Shown: positions 53,026 to 61,865 of the stretch, piece after piece
Position numbering within the stretch: the first letter of the stretch is position 1
Layout: the number at the start of each line of letters is the position of its first letter
DNA from: Stenotrophomonas sp. WZN-1
GTDB taxonomy: Bacteria; Pseudomonadota; Gammaproteobacteria; Xanthomonadales; Xanthomonadaceae
Assembly: GCF_002192255.1 (NCBI RefSeq)
Contig: NZ_CP021768.1
Coordinates: 1,196,001 to 1,260,000 of the forward strand
Length of the DNA: 64,000 nucleotides
Reading direction: 5' to 3'
Notes under the pieces: model-generated
Told to the model about the DNA's origin: nothing
What the model saw: the letters and a program-made list of their open reading frames with translations, nothing else
Databases searched by the model: none
Translations under genes and position numbers: made by a program

Positions 53026-53835
53026 TCAGCCGTTGGCCGGTCTCCAGCACCAGTGCCAGGGTTCATAGACGATGCCGTGCGGGTTGCCGCGCGGGTAGCT
53101 CAGCTGAAACCCGTGCCCGCCCGCGTGTGCCTGCAGCCACGCGAACGCGTCGGTGGCTTCGAAGGTCTCTTCGGCGGCAGCATCGCCGGGCGTACCAATG
53201 TCCAGCGCGTGGCCGCTGTGGTGTTCACTGAAACCTGGCGCGGCATTGACCTTCAGGATCTCGGCCACGCTCAGTCCGCGCGCCCGCTTCCGTTCGAAGA
53301 TGCCCAGCTGGTAGGCATGGCTGCGGAAGCCGGAGATTGCATCCAGTGCGATGCCATCCCGCGCGGCGTGCAGGCGCATCCGTCGCCAGCCCTGGGCGGC
53401 GCCACGGCGCAGCCAGAGTGGGCGGCTGAACCGGTCGCGGCCAGCGAAGTGCAGAAGGCACGGTTCGGCTTCCAGCGGCAGGCCGCTGTCATCGGCATAG
53501 CGCTGCACATCCAGGCCAAGCTGTTGCAGCCGTTGCTGCAGCCCGGCCAGCGGCAGCCAGTGTTCTTCCAGCGCAGCGCCGAACGGACGTGCCGCCACTG
53601 CATCCAGTAGTGCCAGTGCGTCCTCGACCCCGGGCTCGCGCGGCAGGCGCGGTACCATCGAATGCACGCCGTGCGGCAGTGTGGCCGCCAGGTAGCGGCC
53701 ATCACGCTTGCGCCGCAGCACCCATCGCGCCTGTGACAGCAGGCGCGCGTCCAGGTTGCTGCGCGCGCGCAGCAGGTCCGCAGGCCACAGTTCGATGGCC
53801 TCGGTATTGATCAGCAGGGGCGGGCGTCGTTGCAT
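53026..53835 (-). CDS. M15B D-alanyl-D-alanine carboxypeptidase-like protein
   Basis: A 269-residue VanY-type peptidase. The metal site is seen as ISGFRSHAYQLGIFE, SEHHSGHALDIGTPGD (His-x6-Asp pattern) and YEPWHWCW, all intact. Family members trim the terminal D-Ala from peptidoglycan stems using zinc. The N-terminal 120 residues are an extra arginine-rich domain (RARSNLDARLLSQARWVLRRKRDGRYL) and there is no clear signal peptide, so export is uncertain. It is transcribed in the same direction as the PH-domain gene, 9 bases after it. Confidence 0.88.
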   Translation of the reverse strand: MQRRPPLLINTEAIELWPADLLRARSNLDARLLSQARWVLRRKRDGRYLAATLPHGVHSMVPRLPREPGVEDALALLDAVAARPFGAALEEHWLPLAGLQQRLQQLGLDVQRYADDSGLPLEAEPCLLHFAGRDRFSRPLWLRRGAAQGWRRMRLHAARDGIALDAISGFRSHAYQLGIFERKRARGLSVAEILKVNAAPGFSEHHSGHALDIGTPGDAAAEETFEATDAFAWLQAHAGGHGFQLSYPRGNPHGIVYEPWHWCWRPANG

Positions 53836-53844
53836 CGGCGCAGC

Positions 53845-54438
53845 TTACTGCCGCAGCACCGGCGCGGCCACCTTGCGCAGTGCGTCCAGCAGCACCTGCG
53901 GCCGGTCCAGGCTGAGCAGCAGCGTGCTGCCATCGCTGACCGGCAGGGCGAGAACGCGCGCGCGGTCGGTGACCAGGGCGAACCCCTTGCCGCCGCCCTG
54001 CAGGCGGAAGTGGCCGGAGTAGAAGCCCGGCATCGCATAGCCGTTGGTCTTGAAGCGGATGCCATAGCGGCGGTCGCGGCTGAGATCGACCACCTCGGCC
54101 TGGTCCAGCCGCAGCTGTGCGACCGGCACGCGCCGGTGGTACATCGTCGAACGCACGTCCAGCACGTCGCCGGCCAGTTCCACCCGGCGGCGAAAGAAGG
54201 CCGCGCCCAGCCCGATGCCGAGGGCCGCAATCACCAGCAGGCTCCAGGCGGCGCTGCCGCCCATCCGGAACCAGGGCGGCGATAGCGTTACTTCGATCCA
54301 GGGCGCCGTCGCCGGTGCCTTGTACAGCTGCGCATACAGGCAGGCCCCGAAGGCGGCGAGCAGGGGCAGCACGATCCACAGCACGCGCAACGGCGAACTC
54401 TCGGCGACCTCGTACTGTTTCGGGTCGCTGGCGCCCAT
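53845..54438 (-). CDS. Membrane-anchored PH-domain protein
   Basis: A 197-residue protein with two membrane helices (about 17-39 and 62-82) followed by a bacterial PH-like fold: VELAGDVLDVRSTMYHRRVPVAQL, DLSRDRRYGIRFKTNGYAMPGFYSGHFRLQGG and FALVTDRARVLALPVSDGSTLLLSLDRP. Bacterial PH-domain proteins often sit near SPFH or envelope-stress genes, as here. Function is unknown. The ATG at 54438 is 3 bases after the DUF4177 stop, so these are one transcript. Confidence 0.8.
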   Translation of the reverse strand: MGASDPKQYEVAESSPLRVLWIVLPLLAAFGACLYAQLYKAPATAPWIEVTLSPPWFRMGGSAAWSLLVIAALGIGLGAAFFRRRVELAGDVLDVRSTMYHRRVPVAQLRLDQAEVVDLSRDRRYGIRFKTNGYAMPGFYSGHFRLQGGGKGFALVTDRARVLALPVSDGSTLLLSLDRPQVLLDALRKVAAPVLRQ

Positions 54439-54441
54439 GGC

Positions 54442-54621
54442 TCAGGCTTCCTTCTTGAACACCAGCATCGCCGGGCGCATCGGCGCCGGGATGATGACAT
54501 TGACCAGCTCCCAGCCCAGTTGGCCCTGGCGGGTCAGTTCGCTCTGGATGTCCTCGGCCTTGAGCAGGCCCATCATGGACGTCTTGACCTCGATGGTCTG
54601 GTAGCTCCAGCGCTTGCTCAT
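54442..54621 (-). CDS. DUF4177 small protein
   Basis: A 59-residue protein ([18 protein letters not shown], then [23 protein letters not shown] and MLVFKKEA). The pattern of a strand, a helix with QGxxGWELV, and a last strand ending in FKK is that of DUF4177. Function is unknown. Its ATG overlaps the stop of the upstream ribbon-helix-helix gene by 4 bases (ATGA). Confidence 0.85.
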   Translation of the reverse strand: MSKRWSYQTIEVKTSMMGLLKAEDIQSELTRQGQLGWELVNVIIPAPMRPAMLVFKKEA

Positions 54622-54797
54622 TCCTTGTCCTCCGGCGGTGGGGTGGGTTTTGGCAGGCGTCCTGCCCTGCGCAGGGCGTCGCGCAGCACGTACTCGATCT
54701 GCGCATTGAGGCTGCGCAGCTCGTCGTCAGCCCAGCGCTGCGCGGCGGCCAGGACGTCGGCGTTGATGCGCAGCGGATAGGCTTTCTTCTCACTCAT
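54618..54797 (-). CDS. Arc/ribbon-helix-helix DNA-binding protein
   Basis: A 59-residue protein: [20 protein letters not shown], then [22 protein letters not shown]. This is the Arc-like ribbon-helix-helix pattern: the first strand supplies DNA contacts, and [19 protein letters not shown] forms the second helix. It lies between the SPFH and DUF4177 genes and probably controls the operon or modulates its products; no toxin partner is evident. The tail [17 protein letters not shown] is proline-rich. Confidence 0.88.
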   Translation of the reverse strand: MSEKKAYPLRINADVLAAAQRWADDELRSLNAQIEYVLRDALRRAGRLPKPTPPPEDKE

Positions 54798-54842
54798 GCA
54801 AGCTCCTGGCGGGGCGGTGGGGCGCCCCGTTGCGAGGGTGGT

Positions 54843-55724
54843 TCAGTACAGTGAACCGGCGTTGACGATCGGCTGGGTGCCGCGGTCCGAGCACAGCACG
54901 GTCAGCAGGTTGCTGACCATGTGCGCCTTGCGTTCCTCGTCCAGCTGCACCACGCCGTTCTTCTGCAGTTCGGCCAGGGCCATCTCGACCATGCCGACCG
55001 CACCGGCCACGATGCGCGTGCGTGCGGCGATCACCGCGTTGGCCTGCTGCCGCTGCAGCATCGCCTGGGCGATTTCGGCGGCGTAGGCGAGGTGGCTGAT
55101 GCGCGCGTCGATCACCTGCACGCCGGCATCGGCCAGGCGCTCGGCCAGCTCGTTCTTCAGGTGCTGGGAGATCTCGCTGGCATGGCTGCGCAGGGCCAGC
55201 TGGCCGTCCTCATGCTGGTCGTACGGATAGCTGGTGGCCATCGCGCGCAACGCAGATTCGGACTGGATGTGCACGAAGCTCTCGTAATCATCCACGTTGT
55301 AGACCGCCTCGGAGGCATCGACCACCTGCCAGACGATCACCGCGGCGATTTCGATCGGGCTGCCATCGAGCTCGTTGACCTTCAGCTTGCCGCTCTCGAA
55401 GTTGCGCACGCGCTGGCTGACCCGGCGCTTGGCATAGAAGGGGTTGTTCCAGCGCAGGCCGTTGTCCTTCACCGTGCCCACGTACTTGCCGAACAGGCTC
55501 AGCACCGCCGCCTGGTTGGGCTGGATGGTGTACAGGCCGGCCAGGATGAACACGCCCAACGCCACCAGCAGGGCGCCCAGCAGCATCAGCAGCAGGTTGG
55601 GCGAGCCGGTGCTGGCATTGGCCGCAACGCCGACCACGAACAGGGCGGCGCCGGCGAGGCCGACGAGCAGGGCGCCGGCCAGCGTGCCGAGGCCGTTGAG
55701 CGAAGACAGCGACTTCTCTTTCAT
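54843..55724 (-). CDS. SPFH/band-7 domain membrane protein
   Basis: A 293-residue SPFH protein. Two N-terminal membrane helices (about 10-34 and 43-66) precede the band-7 domain ([60 protein letters not shown]...[23 protein letters not shown]). It then has a long helical region ([53 protein letters not shown]). Such proteins form membrane microdomain scaffolds. It is first in an operon with RHH, DUF4177 and PH genes, 45 bases before the RHH gene. A GATATCA dyad lies about 30 bases upstream. Confidence 0.88.
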   Translation of the reverse strand: MKEKSLSSLNGLGTLAGALLVGLAGAALFVVGVAANASTGSPNLLLMLLGALLVALGVFILAGLYTIQPNQAAVLSLFGKYVGTVKDNGLRWNNPFYAKRRVSQRVRNFESGKLKVNELDGSPIEIAAVIVWQVVDASEAVYNVDDYESFVHIQSESALRAMATSYPYDQHEDGQLALRSHASEISQHLKNELAERLADAGVQVIDARISHLAYAAEIAQAMLQRQQANAVIAARTRIVAGAVGMVEMALAELQKNGVVQLDEERKAHMVSNLLTVLCSDRGTQPIVNAGSLY

Positions 55725-55754
55725 GGCGGTACGTCCTTGAGGGTTGGAAATTAA

Positions 55755-55771
55755 GATATCAAAGTGATATC
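55755..55771. promoter_or_regulatory. GATATCA-AAG-TGATATC operator-like dyad
   Basis: A perfect 7-bp-arm dyad with 3-base spacer, 31 bases upstream of the SPFH start and in AT-rich DNA otherwise absent here. It is a strong operator candidate for the SPFH operon. Its binder could be the RHH protein encoded in the operon or another regulator. Confidence 0.6.
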
Positions 55772-55861
55772 AGATCGGGGCGACCGTTCGTCGGATGCCA
55801 TGGCCGGGGTGCCCGGCCAGCTAGAATGCCCACCCGCCTTCACATTGCTGCTGGAACCGCC

Positions 55862-57049
55862 ATGGCCAAGCTTGGAACTCCGTTGTCCCCCTCTGCCACC
55901 CGCGTGCTGCTGCTGGGCTCGGGCGAACTCGGCAAGGAGGTGGCCATCGAGCTGCAGCGGCTGGGCGTGGAAGTGATCGCCGCCGACCGCTATGCCGATG
56001 CCCCGGCCATGCAGGTCGCGCACCGCTCACACGTGATCGACATGCTCGATGCGATGGCCCTGCGTGCCCTGATCGCCCAGGAGCAGCCGCACCTGGTGGT
56101 GCCGGAGATCGAGGCCATCCATACCGAGACCCTGGTCCAGCTGGAGCAGGAGCAGGGCCTGCGGGTGATCCCGACCGCGCGCGCTGCCCGCCTGACCATG
56201 GACCGGGAGGGCATCCGCCGCCTGGCCGCCGAGACCCTGGGCCTGCCGACCTCGCCGTACCGCTTCGTCGATACCGAAGCCGAATACCGCGCCGCCGTGG
56301 CTGCCATCGGCCTGCCGTGCGTGGTCAAGCCGGTGATGTCGTCCTCGGGCAAGGGCCAGAGCACCCTGCGCAGCGAGGCGGACATCGCCCCGGCCTGGGA
56401 GTACGCGCAGACCGGTGGCCGCGCCGGTGCCGGTCGCTGCATCGTCGAAGGCTTCATCGACTTCGATTACGAGATCACCCTGCTGACCGTGCGCCATGCC
56501 GGCGACACCTCGTTCTGTGCGCCGATCGGCCATCTGCAGAAGGACGGCGATTACCGCGAAAGCTGGCAGCCGCAGCCGATGTCGAGCAAGGCGCTGGCGC
56601 GTGCCGAAGAGATCTCGCGTGCGATCACCGATGACCTCGGTGGCTGGGGCCTGTTCGGCGTCGAGCTGTTCGTGAAGGGCGACGAAGTGTGGTTCAGCGA
56701 AGTGTCGCCACGCCCGCACGACACCGGCCTGGTGACGCTTGTTTCGCAGGAACTGAGCGAGTTCGCGCTGCACGCGCGCGCCATCCTCGGCCTGCCGATC
56801 CCGGTGATCCGCCAGAGTGGCCCGTCGGCATCGTGTGCACTGCTGGCACACGGCGAAGGCGTGCCGTACTTCAACAACGTCGCCGCCGCGCTGCAGGTGC
56901 CGGACACCGCCGTGCGCCTGTTCGGCAAGCCCAGCGTGCATGGCCATCGCCGCGTCGGCGTGACCCTGGCGCGCGCGGAAACCATCGACGAAGCGCGTTC
57001 GATCGCACGTGATGCCGCCGACGCGATCGGCGTCGAACTGCGCCCGTAA
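55862..57049 (+). CDS. purT: Formate-dependent phosphoribosylglycinamide formyltransferase PurT
   Basis: A 395-residue ATP-grasp enzyme. [41 protein letters not shown] is the PurT/PurK N-terminal domain, [15 protein letters not shown] the ATP-binding loop, and [28 protein letters not shown] the metal-binding core. It makes formyl-GAR from GAR, formate and ATP in purine synthesis, without folate. The ATG at 55862 ([14 protein letters not shown]) is chosen; it is divergent from the SPFH operon, 137 bases away. Confidence 0.95.
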   Translation: MAKLGTPLSPSATRVLLLGSGELGKEVAIELQRLGVEVIAADRYADAPAMQVAHRSHVIDMLDAMALRALIAQEQPHLVVPEIEAIHTETLVQLEQEQGLRVIPTARAARLTMDREGIRRLAAETLGLPTSPYRFVDTEAEYRAAVAAIGLPCVVKPVMSSSGKGQSTLRSEADIAPAWEYAQTGGRAGAGRCIVEGFIDFDYEITLLTVRHAGDTSFCAPIGHLQKDGDYRESWQPQPMSSKALARAEEISRAITDDLGGWGLFGVELFVKGDEVWFSEVSPRPHDTGLVTLVSQELSEFALHARAILGLPIPVIRQSGPSASCALLAHGEGVPYFNNVAAALQVPDTAVRLFGKPSVHGHRRVGVTLARAETIDEARSIARDAADAIGVELRP

Positions 57050-57053
57050 AACG

Positions 57054-57192
57054 GTAGCGCCGGGCCATGCCCGGCGACCCCATTTCGGTGGGTACCGACC
57101 GTTGGTCGGTACTCGTTATCCCGGTAGGTACCGACCGTTGGTCGGTACTCTCTCCGTGTAGTCGACTAACAGTCGACTCTACCCAGTCGACT
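57054..57192. repeat. Cluster of four different short palindromes
   Basis: GTAGCGCCGGGCCATGCCCG(GC) at 57054-57076; GTACCGACCGTTGGTCGGTA(C) at 57092-57112 and again at 57128-57148; AGTCGACT at 57160, 57171 and 57185. All lie between purT and the converging gene, within about 140 bases. Confidence 0.78.
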
Positions 57193-58398
57193 CTACCGCA
57201 CGTCCACCCACACCAGGTGGTGGTCGCTACCGTCGGCGATCTTCGCTTCCGGGCTTTCATTGGCCGGCCAGAAGATGCCGCTGCCGACGTACTCGAAACC
57301 GGTCGAAGGCAGCACGTAGTCCAGGCGCATGGTGCCGGACTTCGGGCCGAAATCGCCGGTGGCGTGGAACGGTGCGCCCTTGCGCTCGATGCCCTTGGCC
57401 GCGTAGGCCAGGCTGGTCTGCTCGCCACCGATGCTGCGCGGGGTGGGGTAGCGCAGCACACGGGCGTTCTCGATCAGTTCGACGATCGCCTCATGGCGGC
57501 CATCGCCGTCGACCGGGTCGTTGTTGAGGTCGCCGAGGATCACGAAGCGTGCGTCCTGCGCCAGGCCGCCGCACTGGCCCTTGTCGTCGCACAGCCACGG
57601 CTTGTCACCCTTGGACAGGTATTCCTGCCACAGGCGCAGTTCGTCGTGGTTGCGCGCGGCGTTGCGCTTTTCCGGGCCGTCGAACACCGGCGGAGTCGGG
57701 TGCGAGACCAGCGCGTGGACCACGCCGGCCGGGGTCTTCACCGGCACGTCCCAATGCGACTTCGACGACAGGCGCAGCTGCGACCACACGTGGTCGTTGT
57801 AGAAGCTCTTGCCGGTGCGCGGATCGATCGGACGGATCGCACCCGGCATCGCGCTCCACTTCAGCAGCTGGAAGCTGCGCACCTTGGCTTCATCGATCGG
57901 GTAGCGCGACAGCACCAGCATGCCGTACTGGCCCGGGTGCAGGCCGTAGCCCCAGGCATCGTTGCCGCGGCTGCGGCCTTCGCCGCCGACCACGCCGTTG
58001 TTGTCCAGGTCCAGGCCGCTGGGCACGCCGGTATTGACCGGCGCCAGGTAGCGGTAGGCGAAGTGCAGCGGCTTGCCGCCACCGGGCTGGGCGACGTCCA
58101 GGTAGCGCTTCTGGAACAGGTCGGCGGCGCGATGCGCATCGTCGAAGTCGAATTCGTTCAGCAGCACCAGGTCCGGGCGCACCTGCTGCAGTACCGCAGC
58201 GATCTTGCGCGCGTGCTCGCTGTCACCTTCCAGCTCCTTGATCAGGCCACCGGTCTCATCGGAGTACAGCGAGGTGTTGTATGTGGCCAGGCGCAGTGCG
58301 CCGGACGGCTTTTCGGTCATCGCGGGGGACGTGGCGAAGGCGGGGGCGGTGGCGCCGCAGAGCAGGGCCAGGGCGAGGATCAGGGGTTTGGCGTTCAT
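57193..58398 (-). CDS. Exported endonuclease/exonuclease/phosphatase-fold protein
   Basis: A 401-residue protein. The signal peptide (PLILALALLCGATAPAFA) is followed by an EEP domain: LRLATYNTSLY, PDLVLLNEFDFDD (catalytic Glu), VILGDLNNDPVDGDG (Asp/Asn pair), MRLDYVLPS and ADGSDHHLVWVDVR (final His). These are the active-site blocks of DNase I-like hydrolases. Relatives act as phosphoesterases, alkaline phosphatases or nucleases outside the cytoplasm; substrate unknown. The insert NTGVPSGLDLDNNGVVGGEGRSRGNDAWGYG is a calcium-like Asp/Asn loop. Confidence 0.88.
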   Translation of the reverse strand: MNAKPLILALALLCGATAPAFATSPAMTEKPSGALRLATYNTSLYSDETGGLIKELEGDSEHARKIAAVLQQVRPDLVLLNEFDFDDAHRAADLFQKRYLDVAQPGGGKPLHFAYRYLAPVNTGVPSGLDLDNNGVVGGEGRSRGNDAWGYGLHPGQYGMLVLSRYPIDEAKVRSFQLLKWSAMPGAIRPIDPRTGKSFYNDHVWSQLRLSSKSHWDVPVKTPAGVVHALVSHPTPPVFDGPEKRNAARNHDELRLWQEYLSKGDKPWLCDDKGQCGGLAQDARFVILGDLNNDPVDGDGRHEAIVELIENARVLRYPTPRSIGGEQTSLAYAAKGIERKGAPFHATGDFGPKSGTMRLDYVLPSTGFEYVGSGIFWPANESPEAKIADGSDHHLVWVDVR

Positions 58399-58436
58399 GG
58401 GCCGTATTGTGCACCCGGCCCGGTGTCAGCGGTTTG

Positions 58437-59192
58437 TCAGCGCCCGTCCAGATCCTTGTCGAAATCGTGCCAGCGGCGACCGTCGTAGGCCTCCAGCGGA
58501 TGGAAGCGGCGCTTGTAGTCCATCTTCTGGTGGCCGCGGATCCAGTAGCCCAGATACACGTGTGGCAGGCCCTCGCGACGCGCCCATTCAATCTGCTGCA
58601 GGATCGCGAAGGTACCCAGCCCGCGCGCGGCGTGGTCCGGGTCGAAGAAGGTGTAGACCGCCGACAGGCCGTGCTCGGTGACGTCGGTCACCGCCACCCC
58701 CAGCAGTTGGCTGGGCTGGCCGTCGTGGCCGGGCAGGCGCATCTCCATGAAGCGGGTGTGTGACCAGCTGCCGATCAGGAACTGCTCGAACTCGTGCGGG
58801 CCGTGGTCGTCCATGCCGCCGTTGGCGTGGCGGTGGGTGAGGTAGCGGTGGTACAGCGCGAACAGGTCGTCGCGGGCGGTGGCGGCGGTGATCCGCACCT
58901 CCAGGTCGTCATTGCGGGCGGCACAACGGCGCTGGCTGCGGTCCGGGGCGAAGCGCGCCACCGGGATGCGCACCGCCACGCAGGCCTGGCAGTGCGCGCA
59001 ATGCGGCCGGTAGACCAGGTCGCCGCTGCGGCGGAAGCCCCAGCTCAGTGCCAGCGGGTACAGGCCGCCAAGGCGGCGATCGTGCGGATCCAGCACCAGG
59101 TCGCGCGCCACCCGGTCCGACCAGTACCCGCAGGGGTGCTCGCCGGTCTGGAAAAGTCGCAGTTCGTCGTCTCTGTCGCCATGTATCGCCAT
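58437..59192 (-). CDS. bpt: Aspartate/glutamate leucyltransferase (Bpt)
   Basis: A 251-residue Bpt/arginyltransferase-like protein. [26 protein letters not shown] is the conserved N-terminal domain, [17 protein letters not shown] the cysteine-rich central part, and [28 protein letters not shown] the C-terminal signature. It transfers leucine from tRNA to proteins starting with Asp or Glu, marking them for ClpSP degradation. The start at 59192 ([12 protein letters not shown]) fits alignments; two codons further upstream is another ATG. The stop lies 38 bases from the nuclease-fold gene's start. Confidence 0.94.
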   Translation of the reverse strand: MAIHGDRDDELRLFQTGEHPCGYWSDRVARDLVLDPHDRRLGGLYPLALSWGFRRSGDLVYRPHCAHCQACVAVRIPVARFAPDRSQRRCAARNDDLEVRITAATARDDLFALYHRYLTHRHANGGMDDHGPHEFEQFLIGSWSHTRFMEMRLPGHDGQPSQLLGVAVTDVTEHGLSAVYTFFDPDHAARGLGTFAILQQIEWARREGLPHVYLGYWIRGHQKMDYKRRFHPLEAYDGRRWHDFDKDLDGR

Positions 59193-59348
59193 GGGCACAG
59201 CATAGCCCCAGCCTGTCGCAGTGGCGGCGACTGTCCGCCGGATGAATGGAACCGGCAGCGGCGTCAACCGATGTCGCGCCCGGGCGTTGTTGTCTCCCGA
59301 GGGTGAAGTGATCGCCCCGACGCAATTCCCATCCCCAGGAGTGACCCC

Positions 59349-59909
59349 ATGATCCGTACCCCCCTGCTGCTGGCCCTGCTGCTCGGCACCTCCGCTTCCG
59401 GTATCGCGCTGGCGGCCGACACCCCGACCACGCCGGCGCAGCGCCCGGCCAAGCTGGACACCAACGGCGACGGCGTGATCGACCGCAGCGAGGCCGCTGC
59501 CAACCCGCGCCTGGCCGCGAAGTTCGACGAGCTGGACAAGAACAAGGACGGCAAGCTCTCGCGCGATGAGCTGCCGCGCTGGCAGCATGGCCGCCGTGGC
59601 CACGGCGGTGAGCGCTGGGCCAGGCTGGACGTCAACAAGGATGGCCGCATCAGCCGCGAGGAAGCCAAGGCCGACCCGCGCCTGGCCGCGCGCTTCGACC
59701 AGCTCGATCTCAACAAGGACGGTTACCTGGACAAGGCCGACCGCGAACTGCGCATGAAGCAGCGCCGTGACGCCTGGTTCGCTGCCGCTGACACCAACAA
59801 GGACGGCCAGCTGAGCAAGGCCGAGTTCGATGCGGCCAAGGGCCCGATGCACGGTGGCCCGCGCCACGGCGGTCCGCGCGATGGCGCCGCGCCGAAGCCG
59901 CAGCGCTGA
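59349..59909 (+). CDS. Exported EF-hand protein
   Basis: A 186-residue protein with a signal peptide ([19 protein letters not shown]) and five EF-hand-like loops: [48 protein letters not shown] and [12 protein letters not shown]. All have Asp at 1, 3 and 5 and Gly at 6; four end in Glu and one in Asp. It should bind calcium in the periplasm or outside. Spacers carry basic, His-rich runs ([27 protein letters not shown]). Partner unknown. The hvfA product in this window also carries EF-hands. Confidence 0.88.
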   Translation: MIRTPLLLALLLGTSASGIALAADTPTTPAQRPAKLDTNGDGVIDRSEAAANPRLAAKFDELDKNKDGKLSRDELPRWQHGRRGHGGERWARLDVNKDGRISREEAKADPRLAARFDQLDLNKDGYLDKADRELRMKQRRDAWFAAADTNKDGQLSKAEFDAAKGPMHGGPRHGGPRDGAAPKPQR

Positions 59910-59929
59910 GGTTCAACGCAGTGAATGAG

Positions 59930-59958
59930 GACAACGCCGGCGCACTGCCGGCGTTGTC
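59930..59958. terminator. Bidirectional terminator
   Basis: GACAACGCCGGC-GCACT-GCCGGCGTTGTC, a perfect 12-bp stem between the convergent EF-hand and sigma-factor genes. Its flanks lack a long T run, so efficiency is uncertain. Confidence 0.6.
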
Positions 59959-59960
59959 CG

Positions 59961-61178
59961 TTACAGGCGGCCGCTGCGCATCAGCGTATACACCACCAGA
60001 CCGATAACGAATACGTTCGCCCCGATGATGCCTGTGCGCCCATACATGGATTCGTATTTCCAGTTGGTTCCACTGCGACCGCGCCGCGCCGAATCGCGCG
60101 CGATCATTGGTGCCATCACGCGCTGCAGCGACACCAGACACTGGTAGTTGACCACCCCCAGGCCCAGTGCCAACAGCAGCAACTGGCTCCACATCGGGAC
60201 CTGAAGCAGCGCCGCCAGCAGCATCACCAGGCACCAGGCCAGGCCCGTACCGGTGTTGAGGCGCACAAAGCCTCGCACCTGCGTGCGTTCTTGTTCGGTT
60301 TCGGCATATGACATCAGGAAGCGGGCACCGAGATAGCTGCCGACCGCGCCGCCCACCACGCCGCCGGCGATGGCTCCCCAGCTTTCGACGGGCAGCACGT
60401 GCAGCTGGCCCAGCGTGGCAGTCAGCGAGCCCATCGCAGTGCCGCCCGCAACGCTGGCACCGCCGAGGCCAAGCTTGCTGCCGCCGATGCCCACACCGGT
60501 GCCGAGCAGCACCGCAGCACTGGCCGTGCCGGGTGCGGCCACCAGTACCATCGACACCACGGCGGTGGCGAACGCGGCGCTCGGCGCGCTGCTGCGCGCG
60601 AATTCACCGAAGCGCTGCAGCAGGCCGTCGCGCACCAGGGCGCGTGCGCGCGACAGACGCTTGCGCACGGCGGCGTCACTGAGCCCAAGCAGGTCGGCCA
60701 CCTGCTGCGAGCGTTGGCCTTCGCGGTAGTACAGCAGCAGGACTTCGCGGCTGTCCGCCGGCAACGCGGAAATGATGTCCTCGGCGGCGATTTCCTCTTC
60801 CACCCGTTGCAGGCGGTCGGCCGCGCCCGGGCCCGGGTCGGCGGCCATGCCCATCGCCACTTCGGCAGCCTCGCCGGTCAGTGGCCGGCCGCGCTGCGCG
60901 CGCAGCCAGTCGCGGGCCAGGTTGCGGGTGATCTGCCGCAGCCACGGCAGGAAGCTGGTCGAGCTGCGCAGCTGGTGCAGCTGCTGCCAGCCCTTCACGA
61001 ACGCTTCCTGGGCGATGTCCTCGCTGGCCTGGCGGTCGCGGGTAATGGCCAGCGCGATGGCGGTGACCGTGTTCTGGCAGGCCAGCACGATGCGGCCATA
61101 GGCATGCTGGCAGCCGCCGGCGGCGGCCGGCAGTTCGCGTTCCAGGGTCTGGTCGATCGATGCGGCGAACGTCGTCAT
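59961..61178 (-). CDS. ECF sigma factor fused to C-terminal membrane domain
   Basis: A 405-residue protein. Residues 1-190 are an ECF sigma factor: region 2 (YGRIVLACQNTVTAIALAITRDRQASEDIAQEAFVKGWQQLHQL, then FLPWLRQITRNLARDWLR) and region 4 (ALPADSREVLLLYYREGQRSQQVADLLGLSDAAVRKRLSRARALVRD). About residues 205-405 hold five or six membrane helices, including a Gly/Ala-rich pair (TGVGIGGSKLGLGGASVAGGT) and VLPVESWGAIAGGVVGGAVGSYLGA. No separate anti-sigma gene is adjacent. The membrane half may tether or restrain the sigma domain (inference). The start at 61178 is after GGAGAGCCGCC. Confidence 0.85.
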   Translation of the reverse strand: MTTFAASIDQTLERELPAAAGGCQHAYGRIVLACQNTVTAIALAITRDRQASEDIAQEAFVKGWQQLHQLRSSTSFLPWLRQITRNLARDWLRAQRGRPLTGEAAEVAMGMAADPGPGAADRLQRVEEEIAAEDIISALPADSREVLLLYYREGQRSQQVADLLGLSDAAVRKRLSRARALVRDGLLQRFGEFARSSAPSAAFATAVVSMVLVAAPGTASAAVLLGTGVGIGGSKLGLGGASVAGGTAMGSLTATLGQLHVLPVESWGAIAGGVVGGAVGSYLGARFLMSYAETEQERTQVRGFVRLNTGTGLAWCLVMLLAALLQVPMWSQLLLLALGLGVVNYQCLVSLQRVMAPMIARDSARRGRSGTNWKYESMYGRTGIIGANVFVIGLVVYTLMRSGRL

Positions 61179-61251
61179 GGCGGCGGCTCTCCTGCTGGGA
61201 TTGTGTCCCATGACGGAGCCGCGTGCCGGATGTGACCGGTCATTTGTCACG

Positions 61252-61342
61252 GTAGCGCCGGGCCATGCCCGGCGGCTTTTCTACAGGGCGACACGGCCGC
61301 TGATGCAGGCCGCTGCGCTCGCCGGGCATGGCCCGGCGCTAC
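61252..61342. repeat. Facing GTAGCGCCGGGC palindrome pair
   Basis: GTAGCGCCGGGCCATGCCCG(GC) and (GC)CGGGCATGGCCCGGCGCTAC are exact complements, about 47 bases apart, at the start of the sigma-factor gene. Confidence 0.82.
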
Positions 61343-61351
61343 CGCATCCGG

Positions 61352-61861
61352 TTACTTCGCGGGCTGGATGCGGACCCGGGCTTCTTCCTCTTCCGGTGCG
61401 GCTTGCGGGGCCGGTTGCCCCTGCTGCGGCTGCGCCTGCGGGGCAGGCGCCGGAGCCGTCGGAGCCGGGACACCGCGATGGCGCAGGCCGATCACCAGCG
61501 CCACGCCGGCGATCACCACCAGCAGGGCGATGCGGATGCGCCAGGCCCAGCTGCGGCCACGGCTGCTCTGTTCCGGCGCGTCGCGGAAGGCGAATTCGGC
61601 GGTCGGATGGTCGCGGCGGGTGGTGTCGAGCAGACGCGCCTCGCGCAGGATTTCACGCGCGCGCGGCTGGTCGTCGGCGCGCACGATCCACACCGCTGGA
61701 TAGGCGTTGGCGTTGCCCAGGTCGGTATAGCTGAACTGGCCGCGGCGGCGGGTCTTGTACGAGCGCCCGTTGGTCACCTTGACGTCGATGCCATGCTCGC
61801 GCAGGAGCTCGGCGACGCCTTCGACGGTTTCCACGCGCTGGCTGCTGAAGATCTGGCGCAT
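61352..61861 (-). CDS. DUF2007-type signal-transducing protein with C-terminal anchor
   Basis: A 169-residue protein. The N-terminal part (MRQIFSSQRVETVEGVAELLREHGIDVKVTNGR, then YPAVWIVRADDQPRAREILREARLL) has the beta-alpha-beta pattern of the DUF2007/putative signal-transducing family. A single membrane segment (about 112-130, IALLVVIAGVALVIGL) is followed by a Pro/Ala/Gln tail ending VRIQPAK. This looks like the 'pathogenicity-like' proteins annotated in xanthomonads, a name of little meaning. Its ATG is 4 bases from the tesB stop, so the two are co-transcribed. Confidence 0.78.
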   Translation of the reverse strand: MRQIFSSQRVETVEGVAELLREHGIDVKVTNGRSYKTRRRGQFSYTDLGNANAYPAVWIVRADDQPRAREILREARLLDTTRRDHPTAEFAFRDAPEQSSRGRSWAWRIRIALLVVIAGVALVIGLRHRGVPAPTAPAPAPQAQPQQGQPAPQAAPEEEEARVRIQPAK

Positions 61862-61865
61862 CGGA

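Noticed and set aside
54618..54797. A toxin-antitoxin system based on the Arc-like protein.
   Set aside because: The neighbours are SPFH and DUF4177 proteins, neither of them known toxins, so an autoregulatory role is more likely.
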